Below, piece by piece: positions 26,036 to 34,817 of a DNA stretch of 64,000 bases (position 1 is its first letter; the number at the start of each line of letters is the position of its first letter). The notes beneath the pieces are model-generated. The model was given only the letters and a program-made list of their open reading frames with translations. It did no database searches and had not been told where the DNA came from. The stretch lies in NCBI GenBank assembly GCA_027487435.1, contig JAIYDP010000497.1:1-64000 (forward strand), written 5' to 3'. Position numbers and translations under genes: made by a program. The stretch is from Verrucomicrobiaceae bacterium. Its GTDB lineage: Bacteria > Verrucomicrobiota > Verrucomicrobiia > Verrucomicrobiales > Akkermansiaceae.

Positions 26036-26776
26036 ATGCGAGTCACGCGTTGCATGTCCTACTTCTGCTTCTTTTTGAGTTTGATTCTTTCTTCCTGCAG
26101 TATCCGCTTCCCTGTAGAAGCGCCTGCACCATTGCCACCTCAGAGGCCTTCTGCGGTTTCCTCACAGGTTCCTCGCAAAGACCAGAAGGTGACGATTTGG
26201 TTGTTAGCAGATTCTTTACATACTTCGTTGGCATTGCCCTACGATTGGTTGATCGAAAATGGCTACCGACCTCCCCAAGGATTGCGTTTCACCAAAGGCA
26301 CGCAGCGAGTCGTTGTTATGAGTTGGGGTGACCGGGCTGCATACATGAACAAGCGATGGCTTACTCCGTGGGAAGTCTTTCATGCATTGTTCTTGCCGTC
26401 TCCTTCGGTCACCGAAATCATTCCGGTTTCATGGAATATCGAAGGTGTTTGCCATCAACAACGTATCTACCAAGCAGAAGTATCCCGCGCTCAGGGAGTT
26501 GCTGTAGCCGCGTTTCTCAATGGCACAGCCCGACAGAATCAAGAGGGTTTTCCGATAGTCATAGGTGATGCATCTTGGGGCGAAGGCTATCTTTTGGATT
26601 GCCCTTATTCCTACTATTTACCGAGAATATGTAACATTTGGACAGCGCAGTGCCTCGAAGCTTGCGGGCTGGATTTTGTGATGTTGCGTTCGACATCAGC
26701 CCATGGAGTCATCCGTCAATGCGAGGCGCAAGGATTCAAAAAAATTCACGCTGGCGTGAAAGGATACGGACGTTGA
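26036..26776 (+). CDS. DUF2459 family lipoprotein
   Basis: A 246-residue protein of the DUF2459/TIGR02117 family. The lipobox is LSLILSSC; starts at 26036 or 26054 both keep it. Family features are HTSLALPYDWLI, VVMSWGDRAAYM, LTPWEVFHALFLPSPSV and a C-terminal NIWTAQCLEACGLDF, where a conserved Asn/Thr/Cys region ends the domain. The WGD and the HTS motif are the most conserved parts of the family; the biochemical function is not known. The stop codon overlaps the start of the Xer gene (TGATG), so the two are coupled. Confidence 0.75.
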   Translation: MRVTRCMSYFCFFLSLILSSCSIRFPVEAPAPLPPQRPSAVSSQVPRKDQKVTIWLLADSLHTSLALPYDWLIENGYRPPQGLRFTKGTQRVVVMSWGDRAAYMNKRWLTPWEVFHALFLPSPSVTEIIPVSWNIEGVCHQQRIYQAEVSRAQGVAVAAFLNGTARQNQEGFPIVIGDASWGEGYLLDCPYSYYLPRICNIWTAQCLEACGLDFVMLRSTSAHGVIRQCEAQGFKKIHAGVKGYGR

Positions 26777-27729
26777 TGTCCAGTGATGAAACATCTCCAT
26801 CCTCTCAACATGATCAGCCCGATGATTCCTGTAAATCGCTTGCCGTTGAGTCGGCGATCGATCAATTCATTTTGTTTCTCGCTACCGAGAAAGGCCTTTC
26901 GGCGTCCTATCAGTTGTCGGTAAGGCAATCGCTGGACGCATTTCAATCGTGGTGCCAGGGTAAATCTCTCCATCTCATCAACATTGGCACCCATGAGCTA
27001 TCGGACTTTTTGACCACACGGAAAATCGATGGACTTGCCGCTTCCTCGCTGCGGGTGACCACCGTGCATCTGAAAATTTTTTTCCGTTGGCTTGCGAAAA
27101 CCCATCTCTTGCCGATGGATCCTGCCGAACCGCTGCACGCGCCCCGCGCCGAAAAATCTTTACCTGAAACCCTTCACGCGAACTACTGCTCCGTCTTGAT
27201 CGAAAGCATCGATACATCGCAGTATCTTGGCCGACGTGACCGAGCTATGCTGGAATTGTTTTATTCATCGGGGCTTCGTCTGTCGGAACTATGCGGGGCG
27301 CGACTCGAAAATCTCGATCTTGCAGAAAAATTCATCCGCGTCACTGGTAAGGGCAATAAAATGCGCATCATTCCCCTTGGTGAAATGGCGCGCAACGCTC
27401 TGGAGCTATACCTCGCCAACGAACGACCAAACCTCGTGCGTCCGCGAACCTCATCGCATGTTTTTTTATCCGTGAGAGGCGGATGCCTTTCACCCGAGCG
27501 GGTACGTGAAATCGTCAAAGAACGAGCGCTCCTTGCTGGGATCGATCAAAATATCTACCCGCACTTGCTTCGGCATTCCTTCGCCACACACTTGCTAGAA
27601 GGTGGTGCCGATCTTCGGGTCATTCAGGAATTACTAGGACATGCCGATATCTCGACCACCCAAATCTACACGCATGTCGATCAAAAACGTCTCAAATCTC
27701 TCCACAAAACCTTCCATCCACGTGGATAG
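26776..27729 (+). CDS. xerD: Tyrosine recombinase XerC/XerD
   Basis: A 317-residue site-specific recombinase for resolving chromosome dimers at dif. The N-terminal SAM-like DNA-binding domain spans about 20-110 (AVESAIDQFILFLATEKGLS) and the catalytic domain about 135-317. Catalytic residues are visible: Arg in SSGLRLSEL, Lys in GKGNK, HxxR in HLLRHSFATHLLEGGADLR, His in GHADISTTQIYTH, and the nucleophilic Tyr in that last motif. No integrase partner or mobile element is adjacent, which favours a housekeeping Xer. XerC versus XerD cannot be decided from sequence alone. Confidence 0.85.
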   Translation: MSSDETSPSSQHDQPDDSCKSLAVESAIDQFILFLATEKGLSASYQLSVRQSLDAFQSWCQGKSLHLINIGTHELSDFLTTRKIDGLAASSLRVTTVHLKIFFRWLAKTHLLPMDPAEPLHAPRAEKSLPETLHANYCSVLIESIDTSQYLGRRDRAMLELFYSSGLRLSELCGARLENLDLAEKFIRVTGKGNKMRIIPLGEMARNALELYLANERPNLVRPRTSSHVFLSVRGGCLSPERVREIVKERALLAGIDQNIYPHLLRHSFATHLLEGGADLRVIQELLGHADISTTQIYTHVDQKRLKSLHKTFHPRG

Positions 27730-27878
27730 GCGCTGAGTTTTTCTCAACACAGGAAATGTCTCGCCCGCTAACAGCTAGCAAAATCTCTGAAATTTCAACG
27801 CGAAATTTATCCTCTTCTTGCGAGAAATCATCCATAGCCCAGCAGCGACGCGACTTTTTCCTTTCGAGGCGAAATTTT

Positions 27879-27900
27879 GCTTGTGAAATTTTTCACAAGC
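27879..27900. promoter_or_regulatory. Perfect 10-bp inverted repeat upstream of the act operon
   Basis: GCTTGTGAAA, a two-base spacer, then TTTCACAAGC: a perfect dyad 27 bases before the actA start codon. The spacing and symmetry fit a dimeric regulator's operator, and TGTGA...TCACA resembles CRP/FNR-family sites, although spacing there is usually larger. It could alternatively be an mRNA hairpin in the leader. It is the only strong dyad in the 198-base gap. Confidence 0.5.
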
Positions 27901-27927
27901 GTTCATATTCGCGCACCGCTCTTCACT

Positions 27928-28641
27928 ATGGCAAATTTTTTCCCACGCTGGACCAACTTACTTCCGCTGAAAATCGCGATCTGCGCCGGTTCCGTTGTGA
28001 TCGGAGTTGTCGCAGCTTTCACGATTTATGCCACTCCGAAATCGAATTTGGTCGGCTACCAACCCGCCCAGCCGATTCCGTTTTCGCACAAAATTCACGT
28101 CGAACAACTTGGTCTCGATTGTCGGTATTGCCATTCTTTCGTCGATGTTTCCGACCATTCGAACCTGCCTTCCGCCAATACCTGCTGGAACTGCCATCAA
28201 CACGTGCAACGCCAAAGTCCGAAACTAGAGCCTCTGCATCGTGCCATGGACAAAACCCATCCGCTATACGATGGCAAACCGATCCAGTGGGTGAAAGTTC
28301 ACAAAGCTCCTGACTACGTCAAATTTAGCCACTCAGCTCACGTCAATCGCGGTGTTTCTTGCGTGAGTTGCCACGGTCAAGTTGACGAAATGGAAGTTGT
28401 TTACCACGCCAAAGATCTTTCCATGGGCTTCTGCCTCGAGTGCCATCGCAATCCTCACAACGAGGTGCGCCCCTTGGAGGAAGTGTTCAATCTCAAGTAT
28501 GACGCTGAGAAATATCTGAAAGAAAATGTCGTGCTCAACGAAAAAGGCGAGCGCATCACCGAAAAAGCCGAGTTAGGAAAAAAACTTGTCGAGCAATTCA
28601 GCCTCCAACCGAAGGAAAGCTGTGCCACTTGTCACCATTGA
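27928..28641 (+). CDS. actA: Alternative complex III, pentahaem cytochrome c subunit ActA
   Basis: A 237-residue membrane-anchored cytochrome with an N-terminal span (about 12-33, LKIAICAGSVVIGVVAAFTI) and five CxxCH haem sites: CRYCH, CWNCH, CVSCH, CLECH and CATCH, the last at the C-terminus. Five haems is the canonical ActA content. ActA receives electrons from the ActB iron-sulfur domain in the periplasm. The first gene of the operon, it starts 27 bases after the inverted repeat. A TTG-initiated longer frame from 27877 is unlikely. Confidence 0.95.
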   Translation: MANFFPRWTNLLPLKIAICAGSVVIGVVAAFTIYATPKSNLVGYQPAQPIPFSHKIHVEQLGLDCRYCHSFVDVSDHSNLPSANTCWNCHQHVQRQSPKLEPLHRAMDKTHPLYDGKPIQWVKVHKAPDYVKFSHSAHVNRGVSCVSCHGQVDEMEVVYHAKDLSMGFCLECHRNPHNEVRPLEEVFNLKYDAEKYLKENVVLNEKGERITEKAELGKKLVEQFSLQPKESCATCHH

Positions 28642-28668
28642 GAATTTATTTTTGTTCCCATCACGATC

Positions 28669-31600
28669 ATGAGCAAACGCATTTTGCAACACCCTGAGAT
28701 TCCCGCCAACGATAACACTCGTTCTTGGCTCAATGTGGGACACTTGGAAAACTCCGCTGCCTTCAAACAAGTTCTCCAGCGCGAATTCGTTACATCCGCC
28801 ACGCGCATGGAAAACGAAGAAGACGCGGAAAATTCTCGCCGTAACTTCCTCAAGCTGATGGGTGCCTCCACGATGCTGGGCGGTCTCGCTGCTTGCCGTC
28901 GTCCTGAGAAATATACGGTCCCTTACAATCAGGCTCCCGAGTGGGTTATTCCTGGAAAAGCTCTTTATTACGCATCTGCCATGCCCTCCGCCGCAGGTGC
29001 TGTGCCTCTCGTGGTGACTTCTTTTGAAGGCCGCCCTACAAAATTGGCACCGAATACCCTGCACCCTGATTCCGATGGAACAGACGCTTTCGCGCAGGCT
29101 TCCATTCTCGATCTTTATTCGCCCTCTCGCTCCAGAAGCATTCTCCACAAAGGCGCAGCTTCGGATCTTTCTTCCCTGGAAAAAGCCCTAGCAGAACTCG
29201 CTACTACCGGCAAAATCGCTCTGGTTTTTGGTGCTGATGAATCACCGACCCGCAGCCGATTGGTCAAAGAACTCGCCGGAAAAATCCCTAGCCTCAAGGC
29301 CTACGCTTACGAACCGCTTGCCGCAGCCAATCTGGCATCTCGTAGCGTTGTCAATTTCTCCAAAGCTGACCGCATTCTTGCTCTCGATTGCGATTTCTGC
29401 TCGCTTGATCGCCAAGGCCCGGTTGCTCCGTTCTTCCAACGTCGTAAACCCGAGGGCAAAGGCTACAAAAACACCGCCGATGCCAAGTCGATGAATCGCC
29501 TCTACGCCGTAGAGAGTCTCTTCACTCTCACTGGTGGCATGGCGGATCACCGCTTGCGTGTGGCACCTAGCCAAGTGGAAAATATCGCTGCGCAAATCCT
29601 TATCAAACTCGGCGGCAACGTCAGTGGCTCCACCCCCATCACCGATGCGAACCATTTGTCATGGATCGACTCGATGGTCAGCGACCTTAAGGAAAACAAA
29701 GGCCGCAGCGTCGTTGTTGCCGGTTCGCGCACTTCGCCCGCACTACAAGCGATTGTGGCTTCCATCAACCTCGCGCTCGATGCTTACAATCACACGATTG
29801 CGACCTTTGACTCTCTCAACTCAGGCTTCGGCAATCTTGCGTCGTTGAAAAACGATCTCCAATCGGGTGCCGTCGAAAACATCATCTTCCTCACACCTGC
29901 CAACCCAGTATTCGACGCGCCGGCCGACTACAATTTCGCAGAACTGGTCAGCAAAGCGAAAACCACCATCCACCTTGGGTTGCGCACGGATGCCACCGCG
30001 CACGCATGCACATGGCACATCCCCGCCGCGCATTACCTTGAGGCATGGGCTGACGCGCGCTCGGCAAGTGGCGTCGTGACGCTGATGCAGCCAATGATTC
30101 TGCCGCTCTACGATCACTGCATTTCCGAGTTGGAAGTTCTCTCTGCATTACTTACTGGCAAACTCACCACGGGCGATGATTCCTCTGGATACCAAGCCGT
30201 TCGCGCTACCGCCGGCGGTGCAGATTCCGATTGGAAAAAATCTCTCCGCCAAGGTTTCATGCCGGGAGCCGCGCCTACAAAAGCCATTTCCCCACCTGAG
30301 GGCCTTGCGATCAAGCCTGCTCCTGCTCCCTCTGCGGATAGTCTCGACATCATTTTCTCCACCGACGGCTCGATTTTTGACGGGCGATACATCGACAACG
30401 CGTGGCTGCAAGAATCTCCCGATCCGATTTCGAAAATCGCATGGGACAATGCTGCATTCATCGCTCCAAAGACGGCGAAAGAACTGGGCATTTACGATCA
30501 AGTCATTGCTCTTGAAAATCAACGCGCCGCCGCTCCTGTCGATGGTGAGTCTGGCAACCGCCGCGCTCCGATCATTGCCGTGTCACTCGCTGGCAAAACC
30601 ATCGAAATTCCCATCCACATCGCCTTTGGTCTTGCGGAAAACACCGTCGTGATCCCTGTCGGCTACGGACAAGGCTACGACAAAGAAAATGATTTCGAAA
30701 TTCCCGCCAGCAATGCAAATCACGTCGGTCTCGTTGGGGTCAACCGCGGCGTGAACGTCTATCCTTTGCGCACTTCGGCCACCACCTACATGGCGCAAGG
30801 GGCGAAAGTTACTAAGACCGACAAACGCTATTTCCTTGCTTACACCCAAGAGCACCACGCCATGTATGGTCGTGCGTTGGCTCGGGAAATTTCCACCATG
30901 GATGTCGCTCACAAAGGTGATTTCGACAAACAATACGAAGGAGTTCAGCTTCAAGGAAATGACTCCCACGCGCCACCCAACTACTCGCTTTACAAGCAAG
31001 AAGGTTCTTCCACCTGGAATCCTAATAAAAATGGCAACGCCAAGCCTTTGTTGAGCGATACCCTGCATCAGTGGGCGATGAATATCGACCTCAGTTCCTG
31101 CATGGGCTGCAATGCTTGCCTTGTCGCGTGCCAAGCAGAAAACAACATTCCCGTCGTCGGTAAAGATCAGCTTGCCAAAGGCCGCGCCATGCACTGGATT
31201 CGCATGGATCGTTATTTTGCCCAGCAAGACAACAACAGTTTTGACATCGACAGTCCCGCCATGGTTCCGCAGCCCGTTGCCTGTGTGCAATGTGAAAGTG
31301 CTCCTTGCGAAACTGTTTGCCCCGTCAATGCTACCGTTCATACGGAAGATGGCCTCAACGCCATGGCCTACAATCGTTGCATCGGCACCCGTTATTGCGC
31401 CAATAACTGCCCATACAAAGCTCGTCGTTTCAACTATTTCGATTACAATAAGCGCAATCCATTGATCGAGAACAATCTCTACAAAGGTCCCTTTGGCGAG
31501 ACGCAAGTTGGCAAAGGACCGCACCTTCAGCGCAATCCCAACGTCACCGTACGCATGCGTGGTGTCATGGAAAAATGCACCTATTGCGTGCAGCGCCTCA

Positions 31601-31944
31601 AGGATGCGCAGATTCGCCAAAAACGCGGTCACAAGCAGGATGTCTTGGCCTCAGGAAAGACCTCACCCGACGTCACGGTTACCACACAGACCTTGCGCGT
31701 GCCTGTCGATTCCATCAAAGTCGCTTGCCAAGAGGCTTGTCCTGCGGACGCCATCACCTTCGGCAATAAGCTCGACGGCAAAGACTCGGCGATTGTCCGC
31801 GCTCGCGACCTTAAGCGCAGCTACGAACTCCTTCACTACATCGGCACCATTCCTCGCACCCTCTACATGGCACGAGTGAAAAACCCGAATTCGGCCATGC
31901 CCGATGCCCCGTTCGTCGGCCAGTCCACCATCAACATGCACTAA
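28669..31944 (+). CDS. actB: Alternative complex III, ActB molybdopterin-fold/iron-sulfur subunit
   Basis: A 1091-residue periplasmic subunit with a Tat-type motif SRRNFLKLMGAS (about 56-67) followed by a hydrophobic stretch. Residues about 80-760 form the molybdopterin-oxidoreductase fold, which in ActB usually carries no cofactor. From about 805 a ferredoxin-like part follows: CMGCNACLVACQAENN, CVQCESAPCETVCPVNA, CIGTRYCANNCPYKARR, MEKCTYCVQR and CQEACPADA, enough for the three [4Fe-4S] and one [3Fe-4S] clusters known from the family. The domains usual as B1 and B2 are fused here, as in most bacteria. It mediates quinol oxidation with ActC. Confidence 0.95.
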   Translation: MSKRILQHPEIPANDNTRSWLNVGHLENSAAFKQVLQREFVTSATRMENEEDAENSRRNFLKLMGASTMLGGLAACRRPEKYTVPYNQAPEWVIPGKALYYASAMPSAAGAVPLVVTSFEGRPTKLAPNTLHPDSDGTDAFAQASILDLYSPSRSRSILHKGAASDLSSLEKALAELATTGKIALVFGADESPTRSRLVKELAGKIPSLKAYAYEPLAAANLASRSVVNFSKADRILALDCDFCSLDRQGPVAPFFQRRKPEGKGYKNTADAKSMNRLYAVESLFTLTGGMADHRLRVAPSQVENIAAQILIKLGGNVSGSTPITDANHLSWIDSMVSDLKENKGRSVVVAGSRTSPALQAIVASINLALDAYNHTIATFDSLNSGFGNLASLKNDLQSGAVENIIFLTPANPVFDAPADYNFAELVSKAKTTIHLGLRTDATAHACTWHIPAAHYLEAWADARSASGVVTLMQPMILPLYDHCISELEVLSALLTGKLTTGDDSSGYQAVRATAGGADSDWKKSLRQGFMPGAAPTKAISPPEGLAIKPAPAPSADSLDIIFSTDGSIFDGRYIDNAWLQESPDPISKIAWDNAAFIAPKTAKELGIYDQVIALENQRAAAPVDGESGNRRAPIIAVSLAGKTIEIPIHIAFGLAENTVVIPVGYGQGYDKENDFEIPASNANHVGLVGVNRGVNVYPLRTSATTYMAQGAKVTKTDKRYFLAYTQEHHAMYGRALAREISTMDVAHKGDFDKQYEGVQLQGNDSHAPPNYSLYKQEGSSTWNPNKNGNAKPLLSDTLHQWAMNIDLSSCMGCNACLVACQAENNIPVVGKDQLAKGRAMHWIRMDRYFAQQDNNSFDIDSPAMVPQPVACVQCESAPCETVCPVNATVHTEDGLNAMAYNRCIGTRYCANNCPYKARRFNYFDYNKRNPLIENNLYKGPFGETQVGKGPHLQRNPNVTVRMRGVMEKCTYCVQRLKDAQIRQKRGHKQDVLASGKTSPDVTVTTQTLRVPVDSIKVACQEACPADAITFGNKLDGKDSAIVRARDLKRSYELLHYIGTIPRTLYMARVKNPNSAMPDAPFVGQSTINMH

Positions 31945-31959
31945 TTTTTTCCAATCACC

Positions 31960-33456
31960 ATGGCACACGCTAGCACAACAGCTCCTGAGACCAGAAACGG
32001 GCCGAAACTTCCCGTTCTCCAGCGCGAAAAGCTCATTCTCAACAATCGCTCGTATCATTGGATTACGGAAACCATTTGCGGCATTGTGGAAAACAAACAA
32101 CCGCTGATCTGGTGGTTGCTGTTTCTCCCCAGCGCGCTGATCGCCGCTCTTGGTGTCGGCGGCGGCCTACTGCTCTTGGTTTCGACTGGCGTTGGTGTCT
32201 GGGGCATGACCAATACTGTTTTCTGGGGCTGGGACATCACCAACTTCGTTTTCTGGATCGGCATCGGCCACGCGGGAACGCTGATTTCGGCGATTTTGTT
32301 CCTCACGCGGCAAAACTGGCGAACTTCCATCAACCGCGCTGCGGAAGCGATGACGATTTTTGCGGTCTGCTGCGCGGGCATTTTCCCTGCGTTCCACGTC
32401 GGTCGTGTGTGGATGGCATGGTTCCTTGCTCCCATTCCCAACTCGAATGCGATCTGGCAAAACTTCAAATCACCCTTGCTTTGGGACGTGTTTGCGGTCT
32501 CCACCTACTTCACGGTTTCCTTGATTTTCTGGTATCTCGGCATGGTTCCAGACTTGGCGACCATTCGCGATCGTGCCAAACCTGGCTTGCGCAAGCTGCT
32601 CTACGGAATTTTTGCCATGGGCTGGCGCGGCGGCAATCGCCAATGGAGCCACTATGAAATGGCTTACCTCTTGCTTGCGGCTCTTTCCACACCTCTCGTG
32701 CTTTCGGTTCACTCGGTCGTTTCGTTCGACTTCGCAACCTCCGTGGTTCCTGGTTGGCATACCACCATTTTCCCGCCGTATTTCGTTGCGGGTGCGGTTT
32801 TCGGCGGATTCGCGATGGTGTTGACGATCATGATTCCTGCTCGCGCCCTCTACGGTCTGCACGACATGATCACCATGAAGCACATCGAAAACATGGCGAA
32901 AATCATCTGTCTCACTGGCACGATCGTTGGATATGCCTACCTGATGGAGCTTTTCGTCGCCTTTTACTCGGGTGCCATTTATGAAATGGAAGCTTTCAAA
33001 TATCGTATCGCTGGTCCTTACTGGTGGGCCTACCTCGCGATGATGAGCTGCAACGTGCTTTCTCCTCAGCTTTTCTGGTTCAAGAAATGCCGCGAAAACC
33101 TTTGGATCATCATGGCTGTTTCCATGGCGGTGAACATCGGCATGTGGTTCGAGCGATTCGTCATCATCGTCACTACTTTGGCGCGGATGTGGCTGCCAGG
33201 TGACTGGAAATACTACTCGGCCAGCCCGTTTGAAATCATTCTTTTTGTTGGCACCATCGGCATGTTCCTGACGCTGTTCTTGTTGTTCCTGAAGTTCCTG
33301 CCTTGCATCAACATTGCCGAGGTGAAATGGACACTTCCTGAGTCCGATCCCCATTTTGACGACATTCATGCCCACAAGGACGACGGCGCAGTGGTGATTC
33401 CCGCCTACCAGCCAGAAATTCCCAGCACCACGCACAAGGGCACGACTGTAGCCTAA
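31960..33456 (+). CDS. actC: Alternative complex III, ActC NrfD/PsrC-type quinol-binding subunit
   Basis: A 498-residue polytopic membrane protein of the NrfD/PsrC family with about ten spans. Typical pieces are a conserved pre-helix YHWITETICGIVENKQPLIW, FWIGIGHAGTLISAILFLTR, TVSLIFWYLGMVPDLATIRD, SVVSFDFATSVVPGWHTTIF and WFERFVIIVTTL. ActC carries the quinol site and, as in other NrfD proteins, probably a proton path. It follows actB by 15 bases. The charged C-terminal tail has acidic residues and histidines (HFDDIHAHKDDG). Confidence 0.95.
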   Translation: MAHASTTAPETRNGPKLPVLQREKLILNNRSYHWITETICGIVENKQPLIWWLLFLPSALIAALGVGGGLLLLVSTGVGVWGMTNTVFWGWDITNFVFWIGIGHAGTLISAILFLTRQNWRTSINRAAEAMTIFAVCCAGIFPAFHVGRVWMAWFLAPIPNSNAIWQNFKSPLLWDVFAVSTYFTVSLIFWYLGMVPDLATIRDRAKPGLRKLLYGIFAMGWRGGNRQWSHYEMAYLLLAALSTPLVLSVHSVVSFDFATSVVPGWHTTIFPPYFVAGAVFGGFAMVLTIMIPARALYGLHDMITMKHIENMAKIICLTGTIVGYAYLMELFVAFYSGAIYEMEAFKYRIAGPYWWAYLAMMSCNVLSPQLFWFKKCRENLWIIMAVSMAVNIGMWFERFVIIVTTLARMWLPGDWKYYSASPFEIILFVGTIGMFLTLFLLFLKFLPCINIAEVKWTLPESDPHFDDIHAHKDDGAVVIPAYQPEIPSTTHKGTTVA

Positions 33457-33496
33457 TCGACAACCTCTTGACCTTCCGACCTATCGACTGACTTCC

Positions 33497-34057
33497 ATGA
33501 GCACCACACGCAAAAGAGTTTACGGTTACTTAGCTGAATTTCCCAGCGCCTCCGCCCTTTACAAGGCAGCGGAAAAAGTGCGCGATGCCGGCTTCACTAA
33601 GTGGGATTGCTATTCTTCCTACCCGATTCACGGTCTCGACAAAGCCATGGGGTTGAAACGATCCATTCTTCCTTATTTGGTGTTTTTCGGCGGAATGACC
33701 GGAACCATCACCGCGTTTCTTCTGGCATACACGACTCAGGTGGTGATTTACCCCACGGTGGTTCAGGCCAAGCCTGCCAATTTCTTCACGCTTCCCGCGT
33801 TCTTCCCGATCATGTTCGAGTTGACGATTCTTTTCTCTGGTTTCACCACGCTATTCGGCCTTTTGGCGCTGATGAAATTGCCCCGTCTCAACCATCCGTT
33901 GTTTGCGAGCAAACAGTTTCATCGCGCCACCGACGATGGATTTTTCATCGCCCTTGAAGCTCGCGATGCGAAATTTTCCGCATTAGGCAGCCGCTCTCTC
34001 CTCGAAGAAGCTGGCGGCACCAATATCGAACTCGTCGAGGAGGAGGCCACCGCCTAA
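33497..34057 (+). CDS. actD: Alternative complex III, ActD subunit (DUF3341)
   Basis: A 186-residue DUF3341 protein with two membrane spans (about 57-80, LPYLVFFGGMTGTITAFLLA, and about 98-122, FPIMFELTILFSGFTTLFGL). The N-terminal domain (YGYLAEFPSASALYKAAEKV, then DCYSSYPIHGLDKAMGLKRS) is the family's soluble part. ActD is a structural subunit without cofactors that contacts ActC. Spacing to neighbours is 40 and 30 bases. Confidence 0.93.
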   Translation: MSTTRKRVYGYLAEFPSASALYKAAEKVRDAGFTKWDCYSSYPIHGLDKAMGLKRSILPYLVFFGGMTGTITAFLLAYTTQVVIYPTVVQAKPANFFTLPAFFPIMFELTILFSGFTTLFGLLALMKLPRLNHPLFASKQFHRATDDGFFIALEARDAKFSALGSRSLLEEAGGTNIELVEEEATA

Positions 34058-34087
34058 CGACATCACCCCGAAACTCATTTTCCTCAC

Positions 34088-34792
34088 ATGCGCTACTTTT
34101 TCCTCATCTACGCTATCGTTGCCATCGCTGTTGTCGGCATCTTCGGCATTCGCGGCACGAAGTTTTCCGAGCCGCCGATTCGCTTGCTCCCCGACATGGA
34201 CGATCAGGACGTGACTAAGGCTCAAAAAACCGAAGCGTTCTTCTCTGACGGGGTTTCCTCTCGCCAGCCTGTCGCCAACACCGCTCCCATCGGTTTCCAT
34301 CCTGAAGGTCGGACCAAACTCGGTGGCATCGCCGAGTACGAATTCTCTGGTGCTCAAGGCTACTACGACTCTGGTCATGTCGGCGACTATTACGGCACGG
34401 GAATGCCGAAGGAGTTGGAGCTCGATGCAAAATCGGCTGTCGAACTCCTCAAGCGCGGCCAAGAGCGTTACAATGTCTATTGTGCCGTTTGCCATGGCAA
34501 ATCTGGCGATGGCGCCGGCATCACTTCCAACTACGGCGTGCCTGGCATTGCCAACTTGATGATCGATAACTACGGCTCCGCTGCCTACCCCGATGGACGA
34601 CTTTACGAGGTCATCACCAAAGGCAAGGGCAACATGTCGGGCTACGGCTACAACATTCCCGTCCGCGATCGCTGGGCGATTGTCGCTTACATTCGCGCCA
34701 TGCAAACAGCTCGCAAGGCTCCCTACGATGTCGTCAAAGAGGTTTTCGATGCCGGGCTGAAAGCTGCTTCCACTTCCACTCCGAAACCTTGA
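34088..34792 (+). CDS. actE: Alternative complex III, monohaem cytochrome c subunit ActE
   Basis: A 234-residue cytochrome with an N-terminal signal anchor (FFLIYAIVAIAVVGIFGIRG) and a single haem c site, CAVCHG at about 132-137, with a likely Met ligand in KGKGNMSGYG. The linker before the haem domain contains the pattern FFSDGVSSRQPVANT, common in ActE. It passes electrons from the complex to soluble or membrane cytochromes. It lies within the operon between actD and actF. Confidence 0.93.
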   Translation: MRYFFLIYAIVAIAVVGIFGIRGTKFSEPPIRLLPDMDDQDVTKAQKTEAFFSDGVSSRQPVANTAPIGFHPEGRTKLGGIAEYEFSGAQGYYDSGHVGDYYGTGMPKELELDAKSAVELLKRGQERYNVYCAVCHGKSGDGAGITSNYGVPGIANLMIDNYGSAAYPDGRLYEVITKGKGNMSGYGYNIPVRDRWAIVAYIRAMQTARKAPYDVVKEVFDAGLKAASTSTPKP

Positions 34793-34817
34793 CGCTAACA
34801 CTTTTCCTACTTTTCCG

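Noticed and set aside
26776..27729. Integrase of a mobile element
   Set aside because: There is no attachment-site repeat, tRNA or cargo boundary; length and motifs fit a housekeeping Xer recombinase coupled to the DUF2459 gene.
27756..28313. 185-codon frame over the start of actA
   Set aside because: It is out of frame with the five CxxCH motifs of ActA and Ser/Arg-rich.
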